Shown here: piece by piece, positions 6,840 through 14,376 of the stretch
How the letters are laid out: each line of letters starts with the position of its first letter
Numbering within the stretch: the stretch's first letter is position 1
Assembly (NCBI GenBank): GCA_937923265.1
Contig: CALAJY010000052.1
Span: 1 to 36,570, forward strand
From: an uncultured Tissierellia bacterium
GTDB taxonomy: Bacteria; Bacillota; Clostridia; Tissierellales; Peptoniphilaceae
DNA: 36,570 nt
Reading direction: 5' to 3'
Position numbers and translations under genes: made by a program
Notes under the pieces: generated by a model
Seen by the model: only the letters and a program-made list of their open reading frames with translations
What the model was told of the DNA's origin: nothing
Database searches by the model: none

Positions 6840-9800
6840 CTATTGCTCCATGATTTCTTGATTGACCTCTTCAAAAGCCAAGCGAAGAACCTTCGTTAAT
6901 CCCTTCTCCATGGTGATTCCATACAGCATCTCCGCCAATTCCATGGTGGTCTTTCGGTGGGTGATCACGATGAATTGGGTGTTCTCCATCAGGGCCTTTA
7001 AATAATGAACATAGCGCCCAATATTCGCCTCATCCAAGGAGGCATCGATCTCATCCAAAACGCAGAAGGGCGTCGGATGGATGGAAAAAATCGCAAACAG
7101 GAGGGCCAGGGCTGTCATCGACCGCTCCCCACCCGATAAAAGATCCAAGGATTGAAGATTTTTTCCCGGCGGTTGCGCCACGATCTCAATGCCCGCGGTC
7201 AACACATCGGATTGGTCTAACCGCAGGTCGGCCTTACCACCCCCAAACAGGATTTGAAAGATCTCATTGTAGGATTTTTTGATTTTTGCAAAGCTGTCCT
7301 TAAAGAGGCGCTCCATTTTCTCATTTAGGTCCCTGGTCAGCTGATGGATATCCTGTTCGGACTGCTGTAAATCCTGAATCTGTTGCGTAAGAAAATCCAG
7401 CTCCTCCTTGAGTTCCTCATATTCCTCGATGGCGTCAAAGTTAAAATACCCGATTTTCGAGAGTGCCTGTTTCAGCTCCTGAATATGGGCAGCGGTCGTC
7501 TCAACAGGAACCAGCTGGCTGAGTCGATCCTGAAGGACCTGCTCCTCCACATCATATTGGCTTCGATAGTTATCCATCACAAGCGCTCGACGGTCCCGAT
7601 TCTGCTCCTGCTTCATTTTCTCCTGAAAAATCTGACGATCGAGCTGTTCCAGCCGGGCTTCCAGGGAGTTCTTGCGGTCCAAACTGTCCTTCACTTTTTC
7701 GTGCAAGACGGTCTCTTCTTTTTCCCATTGTCCCTTTTGAACCGTCCAATCATGGAGGGCATCCTTCGCCGCCGTCATCGCTTTCTCGTTCTCTTCCAGG
7801 AAGGCCCGACCCTGGATCAGCATCTCTTTTCCTTCCTCTTCCTGTTGAAGCGCCTGCCTACTTTCTTCTCGCAAGAGCTGCAACCGGTCCGACCAATCGG
7901 CCTCCTGATTCTGGGCAAGTTCGATTTCCCTCTGGAGATACTCCAATTGGCTTTCTGTGAGGGCCTTTGCCTTCTCCTGCTCTTGACGACCCTGCTGCAG
8001 GTCTTTCAGCTTCTCGGTAAGGTCCTCCAGTCGCCGGTCCAAAACGCCCAACTGTTCCTGAAGCTGCTGTTTTTTACCCTCGTACGCCTCCGAAGAAAAG
8101 ATCTGCTCCCGGGAAAGGAGCTGTTGCATGCCCTGCAGTTGTTCTTGGGCCAAGGAGAGGGACAAGGTCCTCTGGTTTTTTCGCTCTCGGACCTGATCTA
8201 AGCGCTTCCGAAAGGCGGTAAAGTCCCCTTCCTGTTTTTGACGACGCTGTCGACTTTGCTCCCTCTTTTCCATCGCTTTGCGAAGCGATTGATCGAGGGT
8301 TGCCACTTCCTTTCTCAGCTCCTTTTGCTCTCTTTCCAGGTCCTCAAGTTGCTTTTCCCGGTTGAGCAAAGAGCCCGCGTTCTTGTGGAAGATCTGGCCT
8401 CCGACCATCGATCCCCAACTATTCACAACCTCGCCTTCCAGCGTGATAAACCTGTGCCCCGACCTCAGCTTTCGGAGGGCAATCGCATCGTCAATCTGCT
8501 TTACAAAAATGGTGTTTGCCAGGAAATGGGAAAGGACATTTTCCAATCTCGGATCATAGCGCAGTGCTTTCATGGCCGGCAAAAGAGCCTTGGGATCATG
8601 AAGGTCCCTTGCCCTTTGTCCCTGAATGGAGTCCAAGGGAAGGAAGGTGATTCTTCCGATATGGTGATCTTTCAGCAGGGTAATCAAGATTTTTGCATCC
8701 TCTTGGGTGGGAACCACCACATTCTGCAGCGCTCCCCCCAGGGCCACGTCCATTGCCGTTTCATAGGGGGACTTCACCTGAACGAGCTCCGCTACCGTTC
8801 CCAAGAGATGCTTTTTCAAGTCCTGTCTTTTCTGGACCAGGGTGAAAAGAGCCTGAACAGATCTTTGGTAACCCTCATAGCGATCCATGACGGATTGGAG
8901 AAATCGGATGCGATGCAGGAGTTCGCCGGTTCGACTCTCCCTGTTGCTTTTCGTGCGTCGAAGGTTCTCGATCTCCCCTTCCAGGTCTTCTTGGTGCTTT
9001 TCTTCTTGGAGTCGTTCCCGGTCCCCCTGTGCCAGTTTTTGAAGAAGGCTTTGCTCTTCCTCCTCACAATTTTCTTTTTCCCGCGACCATTGTGTTACGT
9101 TTTCCTGCAGGTTCCGGAGCTCTTCCCGCTTCTCCTCCTGTTCCTCTCGAAGCTTGGCATCCTGCTCCTCCTGACTTTTTTTCTGAAAATCAAGGGCAAA
9201 CAGATCTTGGGATAGCTCATCTCGTTTCTTTGCTGCTACCTGAAGCATGTCCTGCCACTGCTTTTCAAGGGGATTGGAAACGGCACGGAGCGTTTCCAGC
9301 TTGCTCTTCAGCTGATTCTTCTCGCCTTGCAGGGTCGCAATCTCCCGCCGTTTTTTTTCGAGACGACTCTGGTAATCCTGTTCTTCCGTGGACCGTTTTT
9401 CCCGGTCCCTGCCGCCCTGATCCAAGTCTCTTTGATAGAAGCGCAATTGTTCCAGACGAACCGATTGCTTTTGCTCTCGTTGACGAAGCTCCCTCTCCAA
9501 GGAGGAAATTCGGTCCTTGGCTTCTTCGAGATGGTGCGAATGGGCATCGAGCTTTCCCTGATAGGGAAGCAATTGCTGCCGGATGGCCTCCAGCTCCTCC
9601 TGATCGCTGGCCTGGTCGGAAAGAAGCCGATCGAGTTCCGCCTGATGCTTGAGGTCGGCTTGGTCGAACTCTTCCAAATTTTTCTTTAAGAAAGAGAGCT
9701 CATGCCGATCCAGCTCACGACTCAAGCGAACTCCTTCCCGAGCACTTGCGGCCTGCTTTTTCAGGAGCCGGGCCTCGGATTTTTTGATCTTTAGATCGGA

Positions 9801-10376
9801 GGAAATTTCTTCCAAACCGGCCTGGGTCTTCTCCAGCCGGCGAAGAGCTTCTTCCTTTTTATACTTATACTTGGAAATTCCCGCCGCTTCCTCGAAAATC
9901 TGTCTTCGATCCTCGCTGCGGGAACTGAGAATGTCCTCAATTCTTCCCTGACCGATGATGGAATAGCCTTCCTTGCCGATTCCGGTGTCTAAAAATAATT
10001 CCCGGACATCCTTACGACGCACCGGGTTCTTATTGATCAGATATTGACTTTCTCCCGAACGGTAAACTTTTCGAGAAACCGTGACTTCCTCATAGGGCAG
10101 AGGAATCTCCCCCTCCCGATTATCGAAGGCAATGGTGACCTGGGCCATGTTCATGGCCTTTTTCCCCGTTGTCCCGGAAAAAATCACGTCTTCCATCTTC
10201 GATCCCCGAAGGGCCTTTACCGATTGTTCCCCAAGCACCCAACGAATGGCATCGGAAGTGTTGGACTTTCCTGATCCATTCGGTCCGACAATGGCGACAA
10301 AATTATCCTCAAAGTCCAGCCGGGTCTTTTCTGCAAAAGATTTAAAACCGTATAATTCTAAATACTTTAACCTCAT
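6840..10376 (-). CDS. smc: Chromosome partition protein SMC
   Basis: SMC with ScpA and ScpB condenses and segregates the chromosome by extruding DNA loops. The 1178-residue product has the head half with Walker A GPNGSGKSN at 31-39, a first long coiled coil rich in Gln/Glu/Lys/Leu (about 165-500), a hinge (about 500-650, including LGTVAELVQVKSPYETAMDVALGG), a second coiled coil, and the C-terminal head with signature LSGGERSMTALALLFAI and Walker B FCVLDEIDASLD. I start at the ATG at 10376 (MRLKYLELYGFKSF) behind AGGAG. The open frame extends 35 codons upstream but that is rnc in another frame. The start overlaps the rnc stop (ATGA). No scpA or scpB is present here. Confidence 0.98.
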   Translation of the reverse strand: MRLKYLELYGFKSFAEKTRLDFEDNFVAIVGPNGSGKSNTSDAIRWVLGEQSVKALRGSKMEDVIFSGTTGKKAMNMAQVTIAFDNREGEIPLPYEEVTVSRKVYRSGESQYLINKNPVRRKDVRELFLDTGIGKEGYSIIGQGRIEDILSSRSEDRRQIFEEAAGISKYKYKKEEALRRLEKTQAGLEEISSDLKIKKSEARLLKKQAASAREGVRLSRELDRHELSFLKKNLEEFDQADLKHQAELDRLLSDQASDQEELEAIRQQLLPYQGKLDAHSHHLEEAKDRISSLERELRQREQKQSVRLEQLRFYQRDLDQGGRDREKRSTEEQDYQSRLEKKRREIATLQGEKNQLKSKLETLRAVSNPLEKQWQDMLQVAAKKRDELSQDLFALDFQKKSQEEQDAKLREEQEEKREELRNLQENVTQWSREKENCEEEEQSLLQKLAQGDRERLQEEKHQEDLEGEIENLRRTKSNRESRTGELLHRIRFLQSVMDRYEGYQRSVQALFTLVQKRQDLKKHLLGTVAELVQVKSPYETAMDVALGGALQNVVVPTQEDAKILITLLKDHHIGRITFLPLDSIQGQRARDLHDPKALLPAMKALRYDPRLENVLSHFLANTIFVKQIDDAIALRKLRSGHRFITLEGEVVNSWGSMVGGQIFHKNAGSLLNREKQLEDLEREQKELRKEVATLDQSLRKAMEKREQSRQRRQKQEGDFTAFRKRLDQVRERKNQRTLSLSLAQEQLQGMQQLLSREQIFSSEAYEGKKQQLQEQLGVLDRRLEDLTEKLKDLQQGRQEQEKAKALTESQLEYLQREIELAQNQEADWSDRLQLLREESRQALQQEEEGKEMLIQGRAFLEENEKAMTAAKDALHDWTVQKGQWEKEETVLHEKVKDSLDRKNSLEARLEQLDRQIFQEKMKQEQNRDRRALVMDNYRSQYDVEEQVLQDRLSQLVPVETTAAHIQELKQALSKIGYFNFDAIEEYEELKEELDFLTQQIQDLQQSEQDIHQLTRDLNEKMERLFKDSFAKIKKSYNEIFQILFGGGKADLRLDQSDVLTAGIEIVAQPPGKNLQSLDLLSGGERSMTALALLFAIFSIHPTPFCVLDEIDASLDEANIGRYVHYLKALMENTQFIVITHRKTTMELAEMLYGITMEKGLTKVLRLAFEEVNQEIMEQ

Positions 10377-11095
10377 AAAGACTCCTGTAATCCTTGCTGC
10401 CAAGCGATTCTTGCTGCTTCCTGCTCCGCTTGTTTTTTGCGGGATGCCGTCGCCTGGGTCGCCTTCTTCCCACCAATCCAAAGCTGCACGGTAAATTCTC
10501 TCTGGTGAGAGGGGCCGCTTTGCTTGACTAATTTATAGGAAAACTCCACATTTTTTGCCTGCAGAGCCTCCTGCAGGCGCGACTTATAGTCAATGAAGAG
10601 GCGTTCCTTCCCAAACTCGCCCTGAATGATCTCGGAAAGATTCTCCGAAAAATACGAATAGAGAAAGGAACCGCCGCCATCCAGATAGATTGCTCCACAA
10701 AGGGCTTCAAAACAATCGGAGAGCAGGGAAGCCTTCTTCCGTCCCCCTGACTGTTCCTCTCCGTGACCCAAAAGGAGAAAGCGACCCAAGTCAAACCGCT
10801 CTGCCAAAAAGGCAAAGGAAGACTCACAGACCAACTGAATTCTTGTCTTGGTGAGCAGACCCTCCGGATCCTTAGGGCGTGTTCGATAGATGATCTCACT
10901 GACCACCAGCTCCAGAACCGCATCTCCCAGAAACTCGAGACGTTCATTGCTCTCCGCACCCTTTTCTGCCATCTCGTTCAAAACCGATCGATGATAAAAG
11001 GCCCGCTCGAGAAGCCGGACATCGTGGAAGTGATAGCCGAGTCGATCCTGAAAAGCTTCCAGTTCTTCTTTTCGATTGTCGAGTAGGTTAGCCAT
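10373..11095 (-). CDS. rnc: Ribonuclease III
   Basis: RNase III cleaves double-stranded RNA, processing the rRNA precursor and some mRNAs, and in Bacillus also the scRNA of SRP. The catalytic domain carries the signature NERLEFLGDA at 50-59 and the second metal-binding stretch with D127 and E130 (SDCFEALCGAIYLDGG). A double-stranded-RNA-binding domain follows from about 168 to 236, ending RKKQAEQEAARIAW. The 240-residue length is normal. It sits between acpP and smc as in most Bacillota and overlaps smc by 4 bases, pointing to coupled translation. Confidence 0.97.
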   Translation of the reverse strand: MANLLDNRKEELEAFQDRLGYHFHDVRLLERAFYHRSVLNEMAEKGAESNERLEFLGDAVLELVVSEIIYRTRPKDPEGLLTKTRIQLVCESSFAFLAERFDLGRFLLLGHGEEQSGGRKKASLLSDCFEALCGAIYLDGGGSFLYSYFSENLSEIIQGEFGKERLFIDYKSRLQEALQAKNVEFSYKLVKQSGPSHQREFTVQLWIGGKKATQATASRKKQAEQEAARIAWQQGLQESL

Positions 11096-11107
11096 AGGGT
11101 CCCCCGA

Positions 11108-11344
11108 CTAATTCAACAATTGCTCCAAGTGTTCGATCACATCTTCCGGCGTCTTCATCTTTTCCAAGTCCCCGTCATCAAACTGCACCCCGAACTCTTC
11201 CTCAACGGTCATGATGAAGTCCATCACACCGATGGAATCAATTTCGTAATCCTTTTGCAAATCCGCAGACAATTCCACTTGGTCAACGCCCAAGCCTTCC
11301 TGAATCATCTCTTTAATTTTGTCCGTGATTTCTGCTCGATTCAT
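11108..11344 (-). CDS. acpP: Acyl carrier protein
   Basis: ACP carries growing acyl chains as thioesters on a 4'-phosphopantetheine arm. The 78-residue acidic four-helix protein has the attachment serine in EIDSIGVMDF (Ser37), with the typical EEEFGV downstream. The motif is DSIG rather than the common DSLD/DSLE, a mild divergence around the prosthetic group site. The start is supported by AAGGAG 7 bases upstream, which puts it 32 bases inside the end of plsX. It lies directly after plsX, with no fabD or fabG between. A specialised carrier protein cannot be excluded, but the plsX-acpP-rnc context favours the fatty-acid ACP. Confidence 0.9.
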   Translation of the reverse strand: MNRAEITDKIKEMIQEGLGVDQVELSADLQKDYEIDSIGVMDFIMTVEEEFGVQFDDGDLEKMKTPEDVIEHLEQLLN

Positions 11345-12317
11345 CTTCCATCTCCTTTTTCAGCTTATCCAGCATGTTACTGTCTGCATAATGAAGCGCT
11401 TCTCGAATTGCGAGCGAGAAGGTCTCCGCATTGGAATTTCCGTGTGCCTTATACAGGGCCTTGCGTGCCCCCAAAAGGGGCGCCCCTCCATGGGCCCGGT
11501 AATCATACGTCTTCAACAGGTCCTTGAGTGCCCCCTTCATCAGAAAGGCACCGATCTTGGAGGATAGGGAGGAATAGGCCGCTTCCTTGATTTTGTGAAA
11601 GAGGAAAGAGGCCGTCCCCTCAATTCCTTTTACCGCAACGTTCCCGGCAAAGCCGTCGGTGATGATGATATCGCAAGGCCCCTCAAGGATCGAACGTGCC
11701 TCCACATTTCCTGTGAAATTCAGGGAAGATTGGGCAAGCAGTTGATAGGCTTCCTTACTTCGTTTGTCACCCTTCTCCTCTTCCGTTCCCACATTGAGCA
11801 AGGCGACGGAAGGATTCTCCTTCTTTAGTGCAAAGCGGGCATAGGCGGATGTCATTTTCGCAAATTGCAGGAGAACCTCGGGGCTCGCATCCACGGTTGC
11901 TCCCGTATCCGCGATGAGAACTTCGCCCCCTTGCGCAGGAAGACTCACACATAAACAGCAGCGATCAATGCCTTCCAGCCGTTTGGTAATAAAATAAGCC
12001 CCCGCTAAAAGAGCCCCCGTGCTTCCCGCCGTCACAAAGACGTCGCCATCCTGATTCAAACGATGTAACCCTAAAACAAGACTGGAATCCTTCTTCCTTC
12101 GAATGGCAATCACCGGGGCTTCGGTGTTCTCGATAAACGTGTCCGTTTCCAGAAGTTCCACCCGGGAGGAACAGGAAGAGAGTTTGCCCTCATAAACGGA
12201 CCTCGGTCCCACAAAAACGGCCGAAAAGGACTCTTTTCCCAGTGCATCCGCCAAAGCATCCGCAACCATCTCAGGACCTGCATCAGACCCCAGCGCATCA
12301 ACGATTACTTTACTCAT
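11313..12317 (-). CDS. plsX: Phosphate acyltransferase PlsX
   Basis: PlsX converts acyl-ACP and phosphate into acyl-phosphate, the donor PlsY uses for the first step of phospholipid synthesis; it is a peripheral membrane protein. I start at the ATG at 12317 (MSKVIVDALGSD), 4 bases after GGAGG, giving 334 residues. Family segments include FVTAGSTGALLAGAYF, GATVDASPEVLLQFA, IITDGFAGNVAVKGIEG and the C-terminal GGAPLLGARK. The N-terminal motif is DALGSDAGPE rather than the usual DAMGGD. It is next to acpP, its substrate carrier; fapR, which often precedes it, is absent. Confidence 0.96.
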   Translation of the reverse strand: MSKVIVDALGSDAGPEMVADALADALGKESFSAVFVGPRSVYEGKLSSCSSRVELLETDTFIENTEAPVIAIRRKKDSSLVLGLHRLNQDGDVFVTAGSTGALLAGAYFITKRLEGIDRCCLCVSLPAQGGEVLIADTGATVDASPEVLLQFAKMTSAYARFALKKENPSVALLNVGTEEEKGDKRSKEAYQLLAQSSLNFTGNVEARSILEGPCDIIITDGFAGNVAVKGIEGTASFLFHKIKEAAYSSLSSKIGAFLMKGALKDLLKTYDYRAHGGAPLLGARKALYKAHGNSNAETFSLAIREALHYADSNMLDKLKKEMEDESSRNHGQN

Positions 12318-12354
12318 CTTGCCTCCTGCTCGGAATGAAATGAAACCTACATAT

Positions 12355-12392
12355 AACAAAAGTGTAGATTCCGGTAAGGGACTCTACACTTT
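12355..12392 (-). terminator. Hairpin terminator/attenuator between rpmF and plsX
   Basis: A perfect 10-bp stem (arms 12383-12392 and 12359-12368, 14-base loop) is followed on the minus strand by TTGTTAT, a weak T-run. It lies 15 bases after rpmF and about 38 bases before the plsX start. It probably reduces read-through so that the ribosomal protein is made in excess over PlsX and the genes downstream. Confidence 0.6.
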
Positions 12393-12406
12393 AATCGACG
12401 CTCTTC

Positions 12407-12589
12407 TTACTTTTCAACCGACACAACTTCTTTTCCCTTATAGTAACCGCAATTTCCACATACACGATGCGGAAGTTTGGGTTCTCCGCAATTTGGGCAG
12501 ATTGTTGTATCATAGGTCTTTAAACGATAGGAAGAAGCTCTTCTTTTGTCTCTTCTCGCCTTCGACGTTTTTCTCTTTGGTACTGCCAT
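12407..12589 (-). CDS. rpmF: 50S ribosomal protein bL32 (zinc-binding form)
   Basis: bL32 is a small late-assembling 50S protein. The 60-residue product begins MAVPKRKTSKARRDKRRAS, the usual basic N-terminus, and has four cysteines in CPNC and CGNC that bind zinc (the C+ form). The start is the ATG at 12589, 8 bases after GGAGG; an ATG three codons earlier overlaps the ribosome binding region. It is the first gene behind a perfect consensus promoter. The rpmF-plsX pairing is common, but the DUF177 gene that normally precedes rpmF is missing here. Confidence 0.97.
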   Translation of the reverse strand: MAVPKRKTSKARRDKRRASSYRLKTYDTTICPNCGEPKLPHRVCGNCGYYKGKEVVSVEK

Positions 12590-12631
12590 GGTGAACACCT
12601 CCTCCTTCGAGTAGTTTAGTATAACAAAGGA

Positions 12632-12660
12632 ATTATACAGGTGATGTTCTGCTTTGTCAA
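12632..12660 (-). promoter_or_regulatory. Perfect sigma-A consensus promoter of rpmF-plsX-acpP-rnc-smc-ftsY
   Basis: On the minus strand TTGACA (12655-12660), a 17-base spacer and TATAAT (12632-12637) match the consensus at all 12 positions. The predicted start near 12625 gives a leader of about 36 bases before the rpmF ATG. It sits immediately downstream of the PPC gene stop. Confidence 0.9.
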
Positions 12661-12672
12661 CTAGGCAACGGA

Positions 12673-13116
12673 TTATTTTCCCTCTTCTTTGTCCTCAGAA
12701 AACGCCAGTCGATTGAGTCCCAATTCCGAATCGTGAAAGCGGTCTAAGCTTCCCTCCAAGCCATGAATGAAAATCTCTGCAGTCGCACTGATTCTTCCGG
12801 AATTTAAGTGGCCGCCAACGACAGACCCGTCCTCCCTGCCAAAATTCGCATGCAGATGAAGATAGGGTTTCCCCTCCATCTCGGAGATGTTTCCGATTAA
12901 AGAGGTCATCTCCATTTCTCCTTCAAAGCGATTGGGATAATACTTTTGCTCGGCCACTTTGAAAATCCCCAGTTCCACGAGATCACAGGCTCCCAATCCC
13001 GAGATAGCACCCAGGCGCAGCTTGCTCTCCCGTACAAACTTCAGGATGGTTTCCACAATCTCCTCGCCCCGGTCCAAGCGAAGCACATAATCCGGTCCAA
13101 ATTTTTTGTAATTCAT
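12673..13116 (-). CDS. PPC (DUF296) domain protein, possible DNA-binding protein
   Basis: A 147-residue single-domain protein. The PPC fold is recognisable from the N-terminal YVLRLDRGEEIVETILKF, the central GAISGLGACDLVELGIF and the conserved core LHLHANFGREDGSVVGGHLNSG, whose histidines resemble the putative metal site of bacterial members. In plants this domain is joined to AT-hooks; free-standing bacterial proteins have been crystallised but have no agreed function. DNA binding or a small-molecule role are both only guesses. The ATG lies behind AAAGGAG. It is transcribed away from tmcAL across a 99-base gap and ends just before the rpmF promoter. Its position between tmcAL and rpmF is not the usual content of this locus. 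Confidence 0.88.
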   Translation of the reverse strand: MNYKKFGPDYVLRLDRGEEIVETILKFVRESKLRLGAISGLGACDLVELGIFKVAEQKYYPNRFEGEMEMTSLIGNISEMEGKPYLHLHANFGREDGSVVGGHLNSGRISATAEIFIHGLEGSLDRFHDSELGLNRLAFSEDKEEGK

Positions 13117-13187
13117 AGTCGCTCCTTTCTCTCAGACAAATAATACCCATAAAAAAGCTAATGCCCAGACCTCCCCACCCCCTGCCA

Positions 13188-13196
13188 TGGTAAAAT
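13188..13196 (+). promoter_or_regulatory. Possible extended -10 promoter of tmcAL
   Basis: TGG followed by TAAAAT (13191-13196) resembles an extended -10 element, but there is no recognisable -35. The implied transcript would start only about 13 bases before the tmcAL ATG, leaving a very short leader. Weak evidence. Confidence 0.3.
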
Positions 13197-13215
13197 AGGA
13201 AGGAAAGGAGTGCCC

Positions 13216-14376
13216 ATGAAGACCGTAGGAATTATTTGCGAATTAAATCCGATGCACAAGGGTCATGAACATCTCGTTCGCGAGGTTCGATCCCTGGGCT
13301 ACGATACGGTTGTTGCCGTCATGGCCGGCCCCTTTGTCCAGCGGGGTACCCCAGCGCTCTGTGATAAATATCTTCGGGCAAAAATCGCCTGCGAAAGGGG
13401 CTTTGATCTTTGCTTCGAATTACCCCAGTGCACGGTCCTTCAGGGTGCCCACTATTACGCCCGAGGCGCTGTGTTTGAGCTTTCGAAGATAAAGGGCCTA
13501 CAGGCAATCGCCTTTGGCGTGGAAGGGGAAGGCGGACCTCAAAAGCTTCTCCGCTTGCAGGAGAAAAAAAATCGTACTGATTGGAGGGTTCGACTGGGGC
13601 AGGCATGGAAAGAGGGAAGTTCCTATCGGCGGAGCATGGAAGCCGCCCTTCAAGAATCCCTGACCCCCAACCTGATATTGGGATTGGAATACCTGGAAGC
13701 GATGCGAGAGTTTTCCCTCTCCTATCAGCCGTTACCCATTCCCCGTACCTATCTCCGGGGAGAAAAAGGGGAGGCTTACTCCCCCTCTGCCGGCATTCTT
13801 CGCTCTATGCTGGTCAAGGTCCCTCGAGAAGCCCTCCCCTCCCTCTTCCCGGAAGAGGTGAGTGGCTGGGAGACCCTGCGGCAAACGGCCTTTACGACCT
13901 ATCAAAAGAATCCTCCCTTCCGGGAGGATTTCGAACCCCTGTTTTCCTTTCTGAAATATGGTCTTCTGAGAGAGCAATTCCAGTGGGAGCGCTGCCCCGG
14001 ATATGAACCGGGTCTTCGGGAGCGGATGGACCGAGCGATTGCGGAGGGAAATTCCGTCCGTGAAATCATCGAAAAGGCCTCCAACAAAAGGCACTCGAAA
14101 AGTCGGATCCGTCGTCTCCTGCTCACGGAATTTCTGAACATTCATCGGCAAATCCTGCCCTCCTATCTTCGAGTATTAGCCTTCAATGAGAGGGGACGAC
14201 AGCTTCTCCGCCTACAGGACTGCCCCCTTGTGCAAAAACCAGCCCGTGCCCGGCTGGAGGGTGAGGACGCCCACTGTTTCGCCATGGATTGCCGGGCCCA
14301 GAGGCTCCAGGAAGCCCTCAATGGCCTACCCGAGGGATTGGACTACGCACAGCGTTATTTCACCCCTTCTTCATAG
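13216..14376 (+). CDS. tmcAL: tRNA(Met) cytidine acetate ligase TmcAL (YlbM)
   Basis: TmcAL uses ATP and acetate to make N4-acetylcytidine at the wobble base C34 of elongator tRNA-Met, which prevents misreading of AUA. The 386-residue protein starts MKTVGIICELNPMHKGHEHL, with the HxGH nucleotidyltransferase motif (His14, His17). Further family segments are MAGPFVQRGTPALCDKYLRA and FGVEGE, and the C-terminal tRNA-binding part is present. The ATG at 13216 is 5 bases after AAAGGAG; a GTG two codons earlier overlaps that site. It is one of only two plus-strand genes. Its opposite orientation near rpmF also occurs in Bacillus. The 3' end overlaps murE by 22 bases, tail to tail. Confidence 0.94.
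   Translation: MKTVGIICELNPMHKGHEHLVREVRSLGYDTVVAVMAGPFVQRGTPALCDKYLRAKIACERGFDLCFELPQCTVLQGAHYYARGAVFELSKIKGLQAIAFGVEGEGGPQKLLRLQEKKNRTDWRVRLGQAWKEGSSYRRSMEAALQESLTPNLILGLEYLEAMREFSLSYQPLPIPRTYLRGEKGEAYSPSAGILRSMLVKVPREALPSLFPEEVSGWETLRQTAFTTYQKNPPFREDFEPLFSFLKYGLLREQFQWERCPGYEPGLRERMDRAIAEGNSVREIIEKASNKRHSKSRIRRLLLTEFLNIHRQILPSYLRVLAFNERGRQLLRLQDCPLVQKPARARLEGEDAHCFAMDCRAQRLQEALNGLPEGLDYAQRYFTPSS

Noticed and set aside
8238..9215. 325-codon plus-strand open frame opposite smc (and others at 7383-8201 and 9029-9652)
   Set aside because: They are antisense to the smc coiled coil. The products are Leu/Phe/Pro-rich mirror translations of a Gln/Glu/Lys-rich gene, with no ribosome sites or family motifs.
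10377..10481. 35-codon extension of SMC
   Set aside because: It overlaps the rnc double-stranded-RNA-binding domain; the SMC N-terminus MRLKYLELYGFKSF begins at 10376 with a good ribosome site.
12355..12392. Inverted repeat before plsX as a FapR operator
   Set aside because: The sequence does not resemble the FapR consensus I know, no fapR gene is present, and the stem followed by a T-rich stretch fits a terminator better.
13117..13215. Shared operator in the divergent PPC-tmcAL gap
   Set aside because: I saw no convincing -35/-10 for the PPC gene and no strong palindrome; only a weak extended -10 toward tmcAL.
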